The notes: generated by a model from the sequence alone, not told the origin. A stretch of DNA of 64,000 bases from Tenuifilaceae bacterium CYCD (GCA_036322835.1 AP027304.1:1798001-1862000); one strand, 5' to 3'. Counted from the first letter of the stretch, positions 27,529 through 36,514 are shown. Numbers and translations are program-made.

Positions 27529-28686
27529 TTAATGTGAAACCATTCTGTTGATGATATCCTTTGCTTGCTCTACTGTGTATGCAGGATGGAAGTTCCCCTT
27601 TGCATTATTAAGTATTTTCCAGCCCTCTTCCACATTCGATCCCGAAAGGCGTATGATTATTGGCAGTGTGACATTGCTTTTCTTTGTGGCCTGAATGATA
27701 CCATTGGCCACCTTGTCGCAGCGAACTATACCTCCAAAAATATTTACAAATATGGCCTTGAGCGATTGCTCCCGGGTTAGTATTTCGAAACCGTGGCTTA
27801 TTGTTTCGGGGGTTGCCACTCCACCAACATCTAAGAAGTTGGCCGGACTGCCGCCAGCTTGCTTTATAAAGTCCATAGTAGCCATTGCCAATCCTGCACC
27901 ATTAACCATACAGCCTATATTCCCATCTAGTTTGATGAAATTGAGACCGTAAAAGCGGGCTTCAACCTCATCCTCGTCCATCTCGGATAGGTCGCGCAAA
28001 CGAACAATATCTTTTTGGCGAATTAGAGCATTATCGTCAACATCAATTTTAACATCTAGGGGAACAAGTCGCCCTTGTTGAGTGATAACCAATGGGTTAA
28101 TCTCGAGCAAAGTGCACTCCTTCTCCATAAAAATGTGGTACAGTTTGCTGAAAAGGGTGTGAATTTCCGATATCTTTGTTTCAAGATTTAGGAATCCAGC
28201 AATTGCTCTGGCGTGGAAGGGGAGAAATCCTGCGTAGGGATTAATAAGTATTTTATTGATTAGATGGGGCGATTTTGCTGATAGTTCCTCGATCTCCATT
28301 CCTCCTTCTTTGGAGATGATTAAAGCTATGGCTGCTGATTTTTGATCGATAACGAATGAAACATAAAATTCCTTTTCGTATTCAAGCGCTTTCTCAACAA
28401 GTACCTTTCGTATTTTAAGTCCTTCAGTTCCACTTTGCTTTGTTTTAAGAACTGTTCCAAACATAAGTTGGCTTTGGGTGCGAACTTCCTCGGCAGAGTT
28501 ACACTTTTTAATACCTCCCGATTTTCCGCGTCCTCCAGCTAAAACTTGTGCTTTTAGCATCACCGGATATCCAATATCCATGGAAATCATCCATGCTTCT
28601 TCGGGAAAATATGACACTCTACTTTCAGGAATATCTACACCTTCGCTTCGTAGCAAGGTTTTTCCTTGGTACTCGTGTAATTTCAT
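27529..28686 (-). CDS. sucC: Succinyl-CoA synthetase beta subunit
   Basis: The 385-residue ATP-grasp subunit begins MKLHEYQGKTLLRSEGV, with KAQVLAGGRGKSGGI near residue 45 for nucleotide binding. It also has LLEINPLVI near residue 192, NGAGLAMATMDFI near 262, and FVNIFGGIVRCD near 312, all conserved in SucC. The length matches the family (about 385-390). It is the first gene of sucC-sucD-marC. Confidence 0.95.
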   Translation of the reverse strand: MKLHEYQGKTLLRSEGVDIPESRVSYFPEEAWMISMDIGYPVMLKAQVLAGGRGKSGGIKKCNSAEEVRTQSQLMFGTVLKTKQSGTEGLKIRKVLVEKALEYEKEFYVSFVIDQKSAAIALIISKEGGMEIEELSAKSPHLINKILINPYAGFLPFHARAIAGFLNLETKISEIHTLFSKLYHIFMEKECTLLEINPLVITQQGRLVPLDVKIDVDDNALIRQKDIVRLRDLSEMDEDEVEARFYGLNFIKLDGNIGCMVNGAGLAMATMDFIKQAGGSPANFLDVGGVATPETISHGFEILTREQSLKAIFVNIFGGIVRCDKVANGIIQATKKSNVTLPIIIRLSGSNVEEGWKILNNAKGNFHPAYTVEQAKDIINRMVSH

Positions 28687-28786
28687 GCTTTTGGCTTAAA
28701 TTAACAATGTGATAAATTTAAGAACAAAGTTTTATTCTGTACATGTCTAAACCAAAAATGGTATGGATAAACACATAGAAGGACAA

Positions 28787-29674
28787 TTAGTCTGATATTG
28801 ATGCAATCTCTTCGATTTTTTGTGCAACTTTCTCCATTAGCCACTGGGGCGTTGATGTGGCGCCTCCAATTCCAACGGTTTTGACATTTTTAAACCATTC
28901 GGGTTGCAACTCGTTAGGCGATGATACAAAGTAGGAGCGTGGATTCGACTGCTTACAGGATTCAAAAAGCATCTTCCCATTCGAACTTTTTATTCCACTA
29001 ACAAAGATTATTAGGTCATGCTTTGCCGCAAAGTCCGCGAGTTCCTTTTTACGGTTTGCAACTTGTCCACATATGGTATTGTTGATTTTTAAAGGAATAT
29101 TAGCGTTGACAAAGTTTTTGCTCATTCGCATCTTTATTTCATCAACTATTTTAGCGAAAACATCAGGTTCCTTTGTGGTTTGTGAGAATATTGTAACCGG
29201 TGCGGAGAAGTTGATGGTGTCCAGATCGTTTATAGATTCAACCACGGTTGCTTCGCCGTTGGTTTGTCCTACTAACCCTATAACTTCAGCGTGTCCCTTT
29301 TTGCCATAGATTATTATAGTTCCGTTGCATTCTTTCATTTCTAGCCATGCCTTATGCACCCTTTGCTGGAGCTTAAGTACAACAGGGCAGGTGGCATCAA
29401 TTATCTCGATGTTGTTTTCTTTTGCTTCCCTGTATGTTGATGGTGGTTCGCCATGTGCTCTGATGAGCACTTTTTCCCCTTTCAGTTTAACTAGCAGATC
29501 GTGCGATGTTACTTTTAGCCCAAGTTCCTCCAGTCTTCTTACTTCTTCCTCGTTGTGGACAATGTCGCCTAAACAGTACAGCTCTCCGCTGTTTTCAATT
29601 TGTTGCTCAGCAGTTTGGATGGCCTTAACTACACCAAAGCAAAACCCAGATCTGGTATCTATCTCAATTTTCAT
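28787..29674 (-). CDS. ispH: 4-hydroxy-3-methylbut-2-enyl diphosphate reductase
   Basis: The 295-residue enzyme performs the last step of the MEP isoprenoid pathway, producing IPP and DMAPP. The three cluster-ligand cysteines are visible at residues 12 (GFCFGV), 96 (DATCPVV) and 202 (NTICGQVANR). The active-site glutamate region NGTIIIYGKKGHAEVIGL follows at about 117-134. The gene is 52 bases downstream of cmk; fusions or neighbourhoods of cmk with ispH are common in bacteria, so they are likely co-transcribed. Confidence 0.94.
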   Translation of the reverse strand: MKIEIDTRSGFCFGVVKAIQTAEQQIENSGELYCLGDIVHNEEEVRRLEELGLKVTSHDLLVKLKGEKVLIRAHGEPPSTYREAKENNIEIIDATCPVVLKLQQRVHKAWLEMKECNGTIIIYGKKGHAEVIGLVGQTNGEATVVESINDLDTINFSAPVTIFSQTTKEPDVFAKIVDEIKMRMSKNFVNANIPLKINNTICGQVANRKKELADFAAKHDLIIFVSGIKSSNGKMLFESCKQSNPRSYFVSSPNELQPEWFKNVKTVGIGGATSTPQWLMEKVAQKIEEIASISD

Positions 29675-29726
29675 ATTATCTGAAGGCGCTAATTATACAT
29701 GGAAAACAAAAGACTTTAAACAAAGT

Positions 29727-30416
29727 TTACTGGATCCGTTCCTTTACCAAGTTTTCAACCCATTCCATTTGCTCATCAACCGTCATGTGGCTATTGTCAA
29801 GTATAATTGCATCATCGGCTTTGCGCAAGGGCGAAACATTCCGTGTTTGATCTAAATGATCGCGTTCGCGGATATTATCCAACACTTCGTCCAGCGTTAT
29901 GCTTATTCCTTTTTCAATCAATTCTTTAAGCCTTCGCTCTGCTCGGATTACGGGATCGGCTGTCATAAATAATTTAAGTTCGGCATTAGGGAATACAACC
30001 GTTCCAATATCGCGACCATCCATTACAATTCCCTTTTTCTCACCGAGTTTTCGCTGTAGTTCAACCATGCGTTCTCGTACTTCGGGGATTGCAGCAACAA
30101 TGCTTACAAGATTTGCAATTTCGGGTTTTCTGATCTCGTTTTCAACCACTTTCCCATCCAGGGTTATTTCATAAATTGATTTGGATGAGTTAAGGCTAAA
30201 GCCAACCTCGATTTTCGAGAGTATTTTTGAGTATTTATTAGGATCAACCTTTCCGTTCTCAATTATTTTATGCTGTAAAAATGCCAGAGTTACAGCGCGG
30301 TACATTGCGCCGCTATCAATAAAAAGATAGTTGAGTTTTTTTGCTATTTGCTTTGCAAAGGTGCTTTTTCCGCATGATGAGAATCCGTCGATTGCTATTA
30401 CAATATTTTTACCCAT
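29727..30416 (-). CDS. cmk: Cytidylate kinase
   Basis: The 229-residue enzyme phosphorylates CMP/dCMP. The P-loop GFSSCGKSTFAK is at about residues 10-21, IDSGAMYRAVTL at 35-46, MDGRDIGTVVFPNAELKLFM near 136-155, and RDHLDQTRNVSPLRKADDA near 190, all typical of Cmk. A minus-strand TACCTTTG box at 30436-30443 lies 19 bases before the ATG. It is divergent from the phosphate-transport genes. Confidence 0.94.
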   Translation of the reverse strand: MGKNIVIAIDGFSSCGKSTFAKQIAKKLNYLFIDSGAMYRAVTLAFLQHKIIENGKVDPNKYSKILSKIEVGFSLNSSKSIYEITLDGKVVENEIRKPEIANLVSIVAAIPEVRERMVELQRKLGEKKGIVMDGRDIGTVVFPNAELKLFMTADPVIRAERRLKELIEKGISITLDEVLDNIRERDHLDQTRNVSPLRKADDAIILDNSHMTVDEQMEWVENLVKERIQ

Positions 30417-30435
30417 TTTAGTTCAATTTGAACTG

Positions 30436-30443
30436 CAAAGGTA
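30436..30443 (-). promoter_or_regulatory. Candidate -7 box for cmk-ispH
   Basis: CAAAGGTA reads TACCTTTG on the minus strand and fits TAnnTTTG. The same octamer precedes rsfS and porQ in this window. No -33 box at normal spacing was identified. Confidence 0.38.
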
Positions 30444-30542
30444 AAAAACAGATCAAAAATAACTTGCCGACATATTTAAATGATAACAGAATAAATGTTA
30501 AGTATCAACAAATTAATGATTTATATGTTGTTAAATAATATG

Positions 30543-30570
30543 TTAACCAAAAGTTAACAATAACTTAACA
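30543..30570 (+). promoter_or_regulatory. Pho-box-like direct repeats before the DUF47-pit phosphate operon
   Basis: TTAACC at 30543, TTAACA at 30554 and TTAACA at 30565 repeat with an exact 11-base period, and a weaker TTAAAT lies at 30531. An 11-base spacing of hexamers such as TTAACA is the layout of PhoP-type binding sites in other phyla. The repeats end about 54 bases before the DUF47 start. Regulator identity is inferred only from spacing and gene context. Confidence 0.45.
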
Positions 30571-30623
30571 TTGATTTGTGGACTTTAATAGACTTTTGTG
30601 CAGTTAAAATAAATTTAATTAGT

Positions 30624-31271
30624 ATGGGTTTAAATCGATTTTTTCAAATTTTAGTTCCAAAGGACACAACCTTTTATCCACATTTTAAGAAGGCTGCTGA
30701 GAACTTGGTTAACACATCTGTATTGCTTCAAAACATGATGAAGACAGATACATGGGAGGAGCGTACAAAGATTAAGGATCAGATAAAAGAGTTGGAGCGC
30801 AATGGCGATAATATGACCCACGAGATGTTCGATTTGCTCAACCAATCGTTTATAACACCGTTTGATCGTGAGGATATAAACGCGCTTATCTCGTCTATTG
30901 ACGATGTGGTAGACTACATAAATGGAACCGCTCAGCGAATAATTATGTACAAACCCCAAACTATGCCAGCCGAATTTGGCAAGTTGGCCGATTTAATCCA
31001 TGAGGGTTCTGTATCCTTAAAGTATGCAATCGATCATATTGAGGAGATTAAAAAGCCAACCAAAATAAAGGAGGCTTGCATTAGAATTAACGAGATAGAA
31101 AATCTTTCGGACGATATTTACCATCAGGGTATATCTCAACTATTCGAAATAGAAACAAATACTATTGAATTAATTAAGAAGAAGGAAATATACTTAATCT
31201 TGGAAGAAGCAACCGATAAGTTGGAAGATGCATCGGATGTTTTGAAATCAATCTCAATTAAACAGGCTTAG
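30624..31271 (+). CDS. DUF47-family (PhoU-like) phosphate-transport accessory protein
   Basis: From the ATG at 30624 the protein has 215 residues. It begins GLNRFFQILVPKDTTFYPHFKKAA and continues as long helices with TPFDREDINALISSIDDVVDYI near residue 82, the DUF47 signature. DUF47 proteins are PhoU-like helical bundles encoded next to Pit transporters, where they are thought to modulate transport. The pit gene starts three bases after the stop. Confidence 0.9.
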   Translation: MGLNRFFQILVPKDTTFYPHFKKAAENLVNTSVLLQNMMKTDTWEERTKIKDQIKELERNGDNMTHEMFDLLNQSFITPFDREDINALISSIDDVVDYINGTAQRIIMYKPQTMPAEFGKLADLIHEGSVSLKYAIDHIEEIKKPTKIKEACIRINEIENLSDDIYHQGISQLFEIETNTIELIKKKEIYLILEEATDKLEDASDVLKSISIKQA

Positions 31272-31274
31272 TGT

Positions 31275-32264
31275 ATGACCATTCTAGTAATTACTATAAT
31301 TGCAATAGCTCTTGTTTACGATTTCCTGAATGGAATGAACGATGCGGCAAACTCGGTGGCCACTATTGTTGCCACTCGGGTACTATCTCCATTCATGGCA
31401 GTGCTATGGGCGGCTTTCTTCAACTTTGCTGCGTATTTCCTTTTTGGTCTACATATAGCGAATACAATGGGTAAAGGTATTGTCGATCCGCATGTTATTG
31501 AGCCGTGGTTTGTTTTTTCGGCTCTAATTGGCGCTGCGCTTTGGGTTTATATATGTACCCATTTTGGCCTTCCAATTAGCGTTTCGCATGCACTTATTGG
31601 TGGAATGGTTGGGCCTGCTTGGTTTTTCTATGGAGCAAATGCAGTTGTTGTTTCAGGGATAACTAAAGTGGCAATATTCATTTTTGTTTCGCCTATTGTT
31701 GGTTTTGTTTTAGGGTACTTATTGATGGTTCTTACGTATTGGCTACTTCGTAAATCGAAACCAGGAAAGGTGGATCATTTGTTTAGAATTTTGCAGTTGG
31801 CTTCATCTGCCTTTTTCAGCCTTGGCCATGGCGGTAACGATGCTCAAAAAACAATGGGTATTATAGCAGTGCTGCTGTTTAGTACAGGTTATTTAGGCGC
31901 AGAGTTTTATGTTCCAGAGTGGGTTGTAATAGCATGTTACAGTGCTATAGGACTTGGGACTTTGACTGGTGGATGGAAAGTGATAAAGACAATGGGGGTA
32001 AACCTTACAGATCTAAAACCTGTTCATGGATTCAGCGCAGAAACTGCTGGTGCTATAACTTTAGCAATGTCTTCGTTTATGGGAATACCTGTAAGTACCA
32101 CCCATACAATTTCAGGGGCAATTATGGGCGTTGGAATTACCCGTAGGGTTTCGGCAGTTCGTTGGAAGGTTGCACAGGGAATAATTGGTGCTTGGGTGCT
32201 GACAATCCCTATGACAATGGTTGTTTCGGGATTGCTTTACTTATTAATAAAACAGTTTGTGTAA
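31275..32264 (+). CDS. pit: Inorganic phosphate transporter, Pit family
   Basis: The 329-residue protein has about ten hydrophobic segments in two inverted halves. The Pit repeats are clear: YDFLNGMNDAANSVATIVAT at about residues 15-34 and FFSLGHGGNDAQKTMGIIAV at about 178-197. VSHALIGGMVG and VSTTHTISGAIMGVG are the paired helix motifs. It would import phosphate (as metal phosphate) using the proton or sodium gradient. It is co-transcribed with DUF47 and followed by a terminator. Confidence 0.94.
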   Translation: MTILVITIIAIALVYDFLNGMNDAANSVATIVATRVLSPFMAVLWAAFFNFAAYFLFGLHIANTMGKGIVDPHVIEPWFVFSALIGAALWVYICTHFGLPISVSHALIGGMVGPAWFFYGANAVVVSGITKVAIFIFVSPIVGFVLGYLLMVLTYWLLRKSKPGKVDHLFRILQLASSAFFSLGHGGNDAQKTMGIIAVLLFSTGYLGAEFYVPEWVVIACYSAIGLGTLTGGWKVIKTMGVNLTDLKPVHGFSAETAGAITLAMSSFMGIPVSTTHTISGAIMGVGITRRVSAVRWKVAQGIIGAWVLTIPMTMVVSGLLYLLIKQFV

Positions 32265-32286
32265 ATAACTTGGGTTAAATATGTCG

Positions 32287-32323
32287 CCCTGCCTGATTAG
32301 TCAATGGGCAGGGTCTTTTTTTT
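32287..32323 (+). terminator. Rho-independent terminator of the DUF47-pit operon
   Basis: CCCTGCC (32287-32293) pairs with GGCAGGG (32307-32313), followed by a T-run. It begins 23 bases after the pit stop. The hairpin overlaps the final codons of porQ on the other strand, whose stop is at 32297-32299. Confidence 0.75.
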
Positions 32324-33367
32324 GCCAAAAAAATTGTCGAGATCCGTAGTTATTGCGAAGTGGTTGGTTGATCCTGCAAGATGCAGTGTGGCCCTGCTGT
32401 AATTAATCTGAAATTTCGAAATTTTTATTCCTATACCCCAGCTAAATCCAACTGCCGAGACTTTCTCCTGTATTTTGAGTTCATTCCTTCGTTGGTAGTT
32501 ATACCCAACCCTTAAGTAGAAGTTCCGCACAGGAACAAATTCCGCACCTATAATTAAGTGGCTCATAAACTCTTTTCCTATTCTTGATGCCAAACTCGGC
32601 GAGGAATCTTGGGTGTCATCAAGTGTTGATTCTTCTGTAAAGGTGTCCGTCTCATAGTAGAGATCAGGGTTTTGGATTTGCTGGAAGGTGATTAAGAATC
32701 GGAACGGAGCGTGCGCCAATTTTTTGCTGATACCCGCAACTATTTCAAACGGAAGGGGTTCTCTGGTTTCGGATGTGTACGCTTTAACCATTGAGCCAAT
32801 ATTTCTAAAAACAATGCCGGCAGAGAATAATCCATTCTTAGAGTGATAACTGCCTGCTATATCAGCCGCAATTCCCCACGATGTGTATTTTTCAAGATGC
32901 GAGTATATCGGTTTAAAATTTATCCCAACGCTAAAGCATGTGTCAATAACTCTTGCGTAGGAAAAAACAAATGCCATTTCCGATGCTGTAAATGTCCCTT
33001 GGGTTGTGCCTGTTTCATCGGCGCGAGTGAAGTCTCCGTATCCTATTCTTTGTCCGCCAATTGCAAACGTGCCCAAGTTTTTGTATTGTCGGGCATATGA
33101 AAAAGAACCATACTTAACTCCTGCATAGTATCCAACGTACGATAGCATAAGGTTGTTGTGCATGCTCGAGTCGAGCAGGGCTGGGTTTTGAAATACTACA
33201 GAAAGATCCGATTCATCTAATGCAGCTGTTTTTCCTCCCAGAGCAGTTGTTCGTGCAGATGTTGGCAGGTTCAAGAATTGATAGGTTCCTCTCCCGCTAA
33301 CCTGCGCAAGCAGAATGTTAGCAGTGAGATTCAGAATGATTAGTAATGAAAGACGTTTCTTTTGCAT
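32297..33367 (-). CDS. porQ: Type IX secretion system outer-membrane protein PorQ
   Basis: From the ATG at 33367 the protein has 356 residues with a signal peptide ending near LLAQ. It continues GRGTYQFLNLPTSARTTALG, then DLSVVFQNPALL near residue 55, both typical of the PorQ/PorV-like 14-strand barrels of type IX secretion. The rest alternates in strands up to FAITTDLDNFFG. PorQ is reported in P. gingivalis to act with PorZ in surface attachment of cargo. Two cargo-type sorting domains (12.6 kb and 62-63 kb) fit a working system. A TTG three codons upstream is a possible alternative start. Confidence 0.88.
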   Translation of the reverse strand: MQKKRLSLLIILNLTANILLAQVSGRGTYQFLNLPTSARTTALGGKTAALDESDLSVVFQNPALLDSSMHNNLMLSYVGYYAGVKYGSFSYARQYKNLGTFAIGGQRIGYGDFTRADETGTTQGTFTASEMAFVFSYARVIDTCFSVGINFKPIYSHLEKYTSWGIAADIAGSYHSKNGLFSAGIVFRNIGSMVKAYTSETREPLPFEIVAGISKKLAHAPFRFLITFQQIQNPDLYYETDTFTEESTLDDTQDSSPSLASRIGKEFMSHLIIGAEFVPVRNFYLRVGYNYQRRNELKIQEKVSAVGFSWGIGIKISKFQINYSRATLHLAGSTNHFAITTDLDNFFGKKKTLPID

Positions 33368-33384
33368 CGGCTTCAAGTTCGCGG

Positions 33385-33392
33385 CAAAGGTA
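33385..33392 (-). promoter_or_regulatory. Candidate -7 box for porQ
   Basis: CAAAGGTA reads TACCTTTG on the minus strand, 17 bases upstream of the porQ ATG. It matches the boxes in front of rsfS and cmk. Confidence 0.38.
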
Positions 33393-33444
33393 ATTAATTT
33401 GAAGTATGTTTATTAAACAGTTTAATTACAAAAATATTGTATTG

Positions 33445-33532
33445 GTGCAATAGAATATAGCGTGTCGCTATTATCTATAAACAACGAAAGTTTGATTGTG
33501 CAATTTGTAGCATAAAAGTGATGCTATTGCAC
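33445..33532. repeat. Cluster of nested inverted repeats between lipid kinase and porQ
   Basis: GTGCAATAG (33445-33453) is perfectly inverted as CTATTGCAC (33524-33532). Inside lie ATAGCG-TGT-CGCTAT (33457-33471) and a second GTGCAAT (33498-33504) that can pair with the same right arm, helped by AGCAT/ATGCT. The region could form two alternative hairpins. It sits in a 180-base non-coding gap downstream of the lipid kinase gene and upstream of porQ. Confidence 0.45.
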
Positions 33533-33547
33533 TAAGTTTTTTATGCC

Positions 33548-34528
33548 TTAATTTATATTGCTTGGTATTAACTCCGTTTCGTGCTTTGGCTTGGAATTGT
33601 AGGTTTTGCTTACAACAACGTTGATGGCCTCTGGCAGTATCGTAAAGTGGAATGGCGATTCTCCTAATGATTCTCCATCGGCCTCAAGTTTAATTGGGGG
33701 ATTACTTGTTATTTTGATCTCTTTCCCTCTGTAACTCGATATTTTGGGATGCTTTAGAATTGATCCATCGTATAGCCTGTGAATATTTCTTAACACGCCA
33801 AGTACGCTTATTTTTTTGATTATCGTTATGTCGAATAAGCCATCATTTACAACAGCATTGGGAACTTGCATCATGCCCGCTCCATTGTAACAGCCAATGC
33901 CAATGGTTAAACTTAAAATGCGTTCCTGAATTTCAGTGCTATCAACAGTTATGTTTACTTTAGTGTGATGATAGCCTATTAAACTCTTTAGTAGGCTGAA
34001 CATATAAAGCAGCGTTCCTCTGCGTCCAACATCTTTCAGTTTGTTTGTTTGCAGTGCCACTTCTGCATCAAAACCAATCCCTGCTGCATTCACAAAATAT
34101 CGCGTATGCTTTACCATCGATTCACAGAACTCCACTTGGCCAACATCTTGTTTAAATACGCATTCCGATTGAATGGCTCTAATGCATTCCTCGTAATCAT
34201 GTGTGGTGCTGTACATCCTGAGCCAATCGTTACCAGTTCCAACTGCAATAACCCCGATTGTGATTTCGGATGGAGTTATGATTTTTTGGATAAATATCCC
34301 ATTTACAACTTCATTGAGCGTACCATCGCCTCCCACTGCAATTATTTTCCTGTAACCATTCTTGATGGCTTTAACCGTAATCTCAATTGCGTGGTATTTG
34401 TGCTCGGTAAACTCGTGGGTGAAGTTAATCCTGTACTTGGCTAGCAGACATTCAATTATGGGCCAGTCAGTACTTCCTTTCCCACCGCCAGCGCGGGGGT
34501 TTATAACTATAAACCAACTATCGTTCAA
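33548..34528 (-). CDS. Diacylglycerol/lipid kinase (DagK/YegS family)
   Basis: The 326-residue protein has VINPRAGGGKG at the N-terminus, the catalytic GGDGTLNEVVNGI near residue 64, and GTGNDWLRM near residue 97, all defining the DAGK catalytic domain. The C-terminal beta-sandwich closes with LEADGESLGESPFHF. It would phosphorylate diacylglycerol or a related lipid at the membrane. The start appears to be TTG at 34528, since an in-frame stop lies six codons upstream with no ATG between. Confidence 0.9.
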   Translation of the reverse strand: MNDSWFIVINPRAGGGKGSTDWPIIECLLAKYRINFTHEFTEHKYHAIEITVKAIKNGYRKIIAVGGDGTLNEVVNGIFIQKIITPSEITIGVIAVGTGNDWLRMYSTTHDYEECIRAIQSECVFKQDVGQVEFCESMVKHTRYFVNAAGIGFDAEVALQTNKLKDVGRRGTLLYMFSLLKSLIGYHHTKVNITVDSTEIQERILSLTIGIGCYNGAGMMQVPNAVVNDGLFDITIIKKISVLGVLRNIHRLYDGSILKHPKISSYRGKEIKITSNPPIKLEADGESLGESPFHFTILPEAINVVVSKTYNSKPKHETELIPSNIN

Positions 34529-34632
34529 TAATTTGAATATTTATGCATCGAGAATTAGCGTGCAAATATAATACTTAGATTAAATAGTTAATCCCAATTT
34601 TAATTTCGGGCATGATATTTAAAAAGATTTTC

Positions 34633-34640
34633 TATTTTTG
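34633..34640 (+). promoter_or_regulatory. Candidate -7 box upstream of parA
   Basis: TATTTTTG fits TAnnTTTG and lies about 140 bases before the parA ATG, which would give a long leader. The 251-base gap between the lipid kinase and parA holds only this and a leftward TATATTTG box at 34563-34570 for the kinase. Confidence 0.35.
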
Positions 34641-34779
34641 CAGATGCTACAGGTTTTTTGGAGGATTGTTAATAACCTGTTAGTAATACGCCAATTTTTG
34701 TTCATATTCAAATCGTTTCGAACTTGGATTGGTGGTTTAAGGTTGTGTAATTTTGACCCCTGTTTTAAAAACATAGAAA

Positions 34780-35580
34780 ATGGCAAAAGTAATTGCATTA
34801 GCAAACCAAAAGGGCGGAGTTGGTAAAACCACTTCTGCTATTAACCTTGCTGCCAGTCTTGCAGTTTTAGAAAAAAGAATTTTACTGATTGATGCTGACC
34901 CTCAGGCAAATGCGACTTCAGGAACTGGATTTGATCTGAGAAATATCAAGACTAGCATTTATGAGTGCATGGTGGACGATGTAAATCCAAACGATATCAT
35001 TCTCAATAGTGAAATCAAAGGGTTGGATCTAATCCCTTCGCATATTGACCTTGTTGGTGCGGAAATAGAGATGCTTAATATGCCTAATCGCGAGAAAATT
35101 CTGAAAGGAGTTATTGAGAAAGTAAAAGATAAATACGATTTCATATTTATTGATTGTTCTCCTTCTTTAGGTTTGATTACGGTTAATGCGCTTAGTGCTG
35201 CCGATTCAGTTATTATTCCAGTTCAGTGTGAGTACTTTGCACTTGAAGGTCTTGGAAAATTGTTGAATACCGTTAAGATTATTCAAACTAGACTGAATCC
35301 AGAACTTCAGATCGAAGGATTCCTACTCACCATGTACGATGCACGTTTGCGCTTATCGAATCAGGTGGTTGAGGAGGTTAAGAAACACTTCCAGCAAATG
35401 GTTTTCGAAACTATAATCCAACGTAATATCAAACTAAGCGAAGCTCCAAGTTACGGGAAACCAGTTATTCTTTACGATGCAGCATCTACTGGATCGGCTA
35501 ACTATATCAATTTAGCCCGTGAATTATTGCAGAAGAATAATATGGCCGGTGGTAATTACGATCCAAAAGTAGCAGAATAG
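34780..35580 (+). CDS. parA: Chromosome-partitioning ATPase ParA (Soj)
   Basis: The 266-residue protein opens with the deviant Walker A motif NQKGGVGKTTSAINLA at residues 8-23, then IDADPQANATSG near 39 and FIDCSPSLGLITVNAL near 124. It binds ATP and DNA and moves ParB-bound origin regions. ParB starts 28 bases downstream. The absence of plasmid genes and presence of core genes on both sides points to the chromosomal copy. No parS site was recognised in the window. Confidence 0.95.
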   Translation: MAKVIALANQKGGVGKTTSAINLAASLAVLEKRILLIDADPQANATSGTGFDLRNIKTSIYECMVDDVNPNDIILNSEIKGLDLIPSHIDLVGAEIEMLNMPNREKILKGVIEKVKDKYDFIFIDCSPSLGLITVNALSAADSVIIPVQCEYFALEGLGKLLNTVKIIQTRLNPELQIEGFLLTMYDARLRLSNQVVEEVKKHFQQMVFETIIQRNIKLSEAPSYGKPVILYDAASTGSANYINLARELLQKNNMAGGNYDPKVAE

Positions 35581-35608
35581 TAATATATTTAGGTAAGGAG
35601 AGTTAGTT

Positions 35609-36514
35609 ATGTCAAAGAAAATGGCTTTAGGTAGAGGGTTAGGAGCACTTATTGAGGATGCTGCTGTTGATACTTCAAAAACTGGCGGCGAGGAAACCGT
35701 AAAGCATGTTGTGAAGGAATTGGTTAATGAGATTGAGGTAGAAAAGATAGATCTTAACCCTTATCAACCAAGAACGCATTTTGATGAGGATGCGCTTAAG
35801 GAGTTATCCGATTCTATTCAAAAGTTAGGAGTTATTCAGCCAATTACTGTTCGTGCGGTTGATGGTCGATACCAGCTTATTTCTGGTGAACGTCGCTTAA
35901 GGGCAGTGAAACTTGCTGGACTTAAAACCGTTCCTGCATTTACCCGTACCACCGATGATCAGGGCATGCTGGAGATGGCCTTGGTGGAAAACATCCAACG
36001 TGAGGATCTTAATGCCATAGAGGTTGCTATAAGTTATCAGCGATTAATCGATGAGTGTGCCTTAACTCAGGAATCATTGGCCGACAGGGTTGGAAAGAAA
36101 CGTGCAACCATAACAAACTATATTCGTTTGCTTAAGCTTCCCGCAGAAATTCAGGTTGGAATTAGCGAATCCAAAATATCGATGGGTCATGCACGTGCTC
36201 TCATTAGTATTGATGATAAGTCCTTACAGATTAGTATTTATAATAAGATTATTAACGAGGATCTTTCGGTTCGCAGAGTAGAAGAACTGGTCAGAGACTC
36301 TCAGAATCATAAAGCCCCCAAAGAGGCTAAACCTAAGAATAATTTTGATTTAGCCGATACAGAAGTTATGCTTCGCGAACATTTAACCAACAGGTTGGGT
36401 CTTCGTGCGGATGTTAAGCCCGGTGGAAAGGGTGATGGTAAGATTGTTATCTCCTACAATAACCCTGAGGAATTAGACGTTATACTGGAGAAGTTTATAA
36501 AAATTGATGAGTAG
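35609..36514 (+). CDS. parB: Chromosome-partitioning protein ParB
   Basis: The 301-residue protein begins with the ParB N-terminal ALGRGLGALIED, followed by the CTP-binding region NPYQPRTHF near residue 50 and SGERRLRAVKLAG near 92. The box II ENIQREDLNAIE is near 128, then a helix-turn-helix (ESLADRVGKKRATITNYIRLL) and a C-terminal dimerisation domain. It binds parS sites and spreads as a sliding clamp. It partners the adjacent parA. Confidence 0.95.
   Translation: MSKKMALGRGLGALIEDAAVDTSKTGGEETVKHVVKELVNEIEVEKIDLNPYQPRTHFDEDALKELSDSIQKLGVIQPITVRAVDGRYQLISGERRLRAVKLAGLKTVPAFTRTTDDQGMLEMALVENIQREDLNAIEVAISYQRLIDECALTQESLADRVGKKRATITNYIRLLKLPAEIQVGISESKISMGHARALISIDDKSLQISIYNKIINEDLSVRRVEELVRDSQNHKAPKEAKPKNNFDLADTEVMLREHLTNRLGLRADVKPGGKGDGKIVISYNNPEELDVILEKFIKIDE

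Noticed and set aside
29325-29855. 176-codon rightward frame across ispH and cmk
   Set aside because: It is antisense to two clear genes, has serine/leucine-rich composition typical of antisense frames, and spans their intergenic gap without a plausible start.
34619-34826. Short open frames on both strands before parA
   Set aside because: They overlap each other and the parA start, have no recognisable protein features and look like chance frames in the leader.
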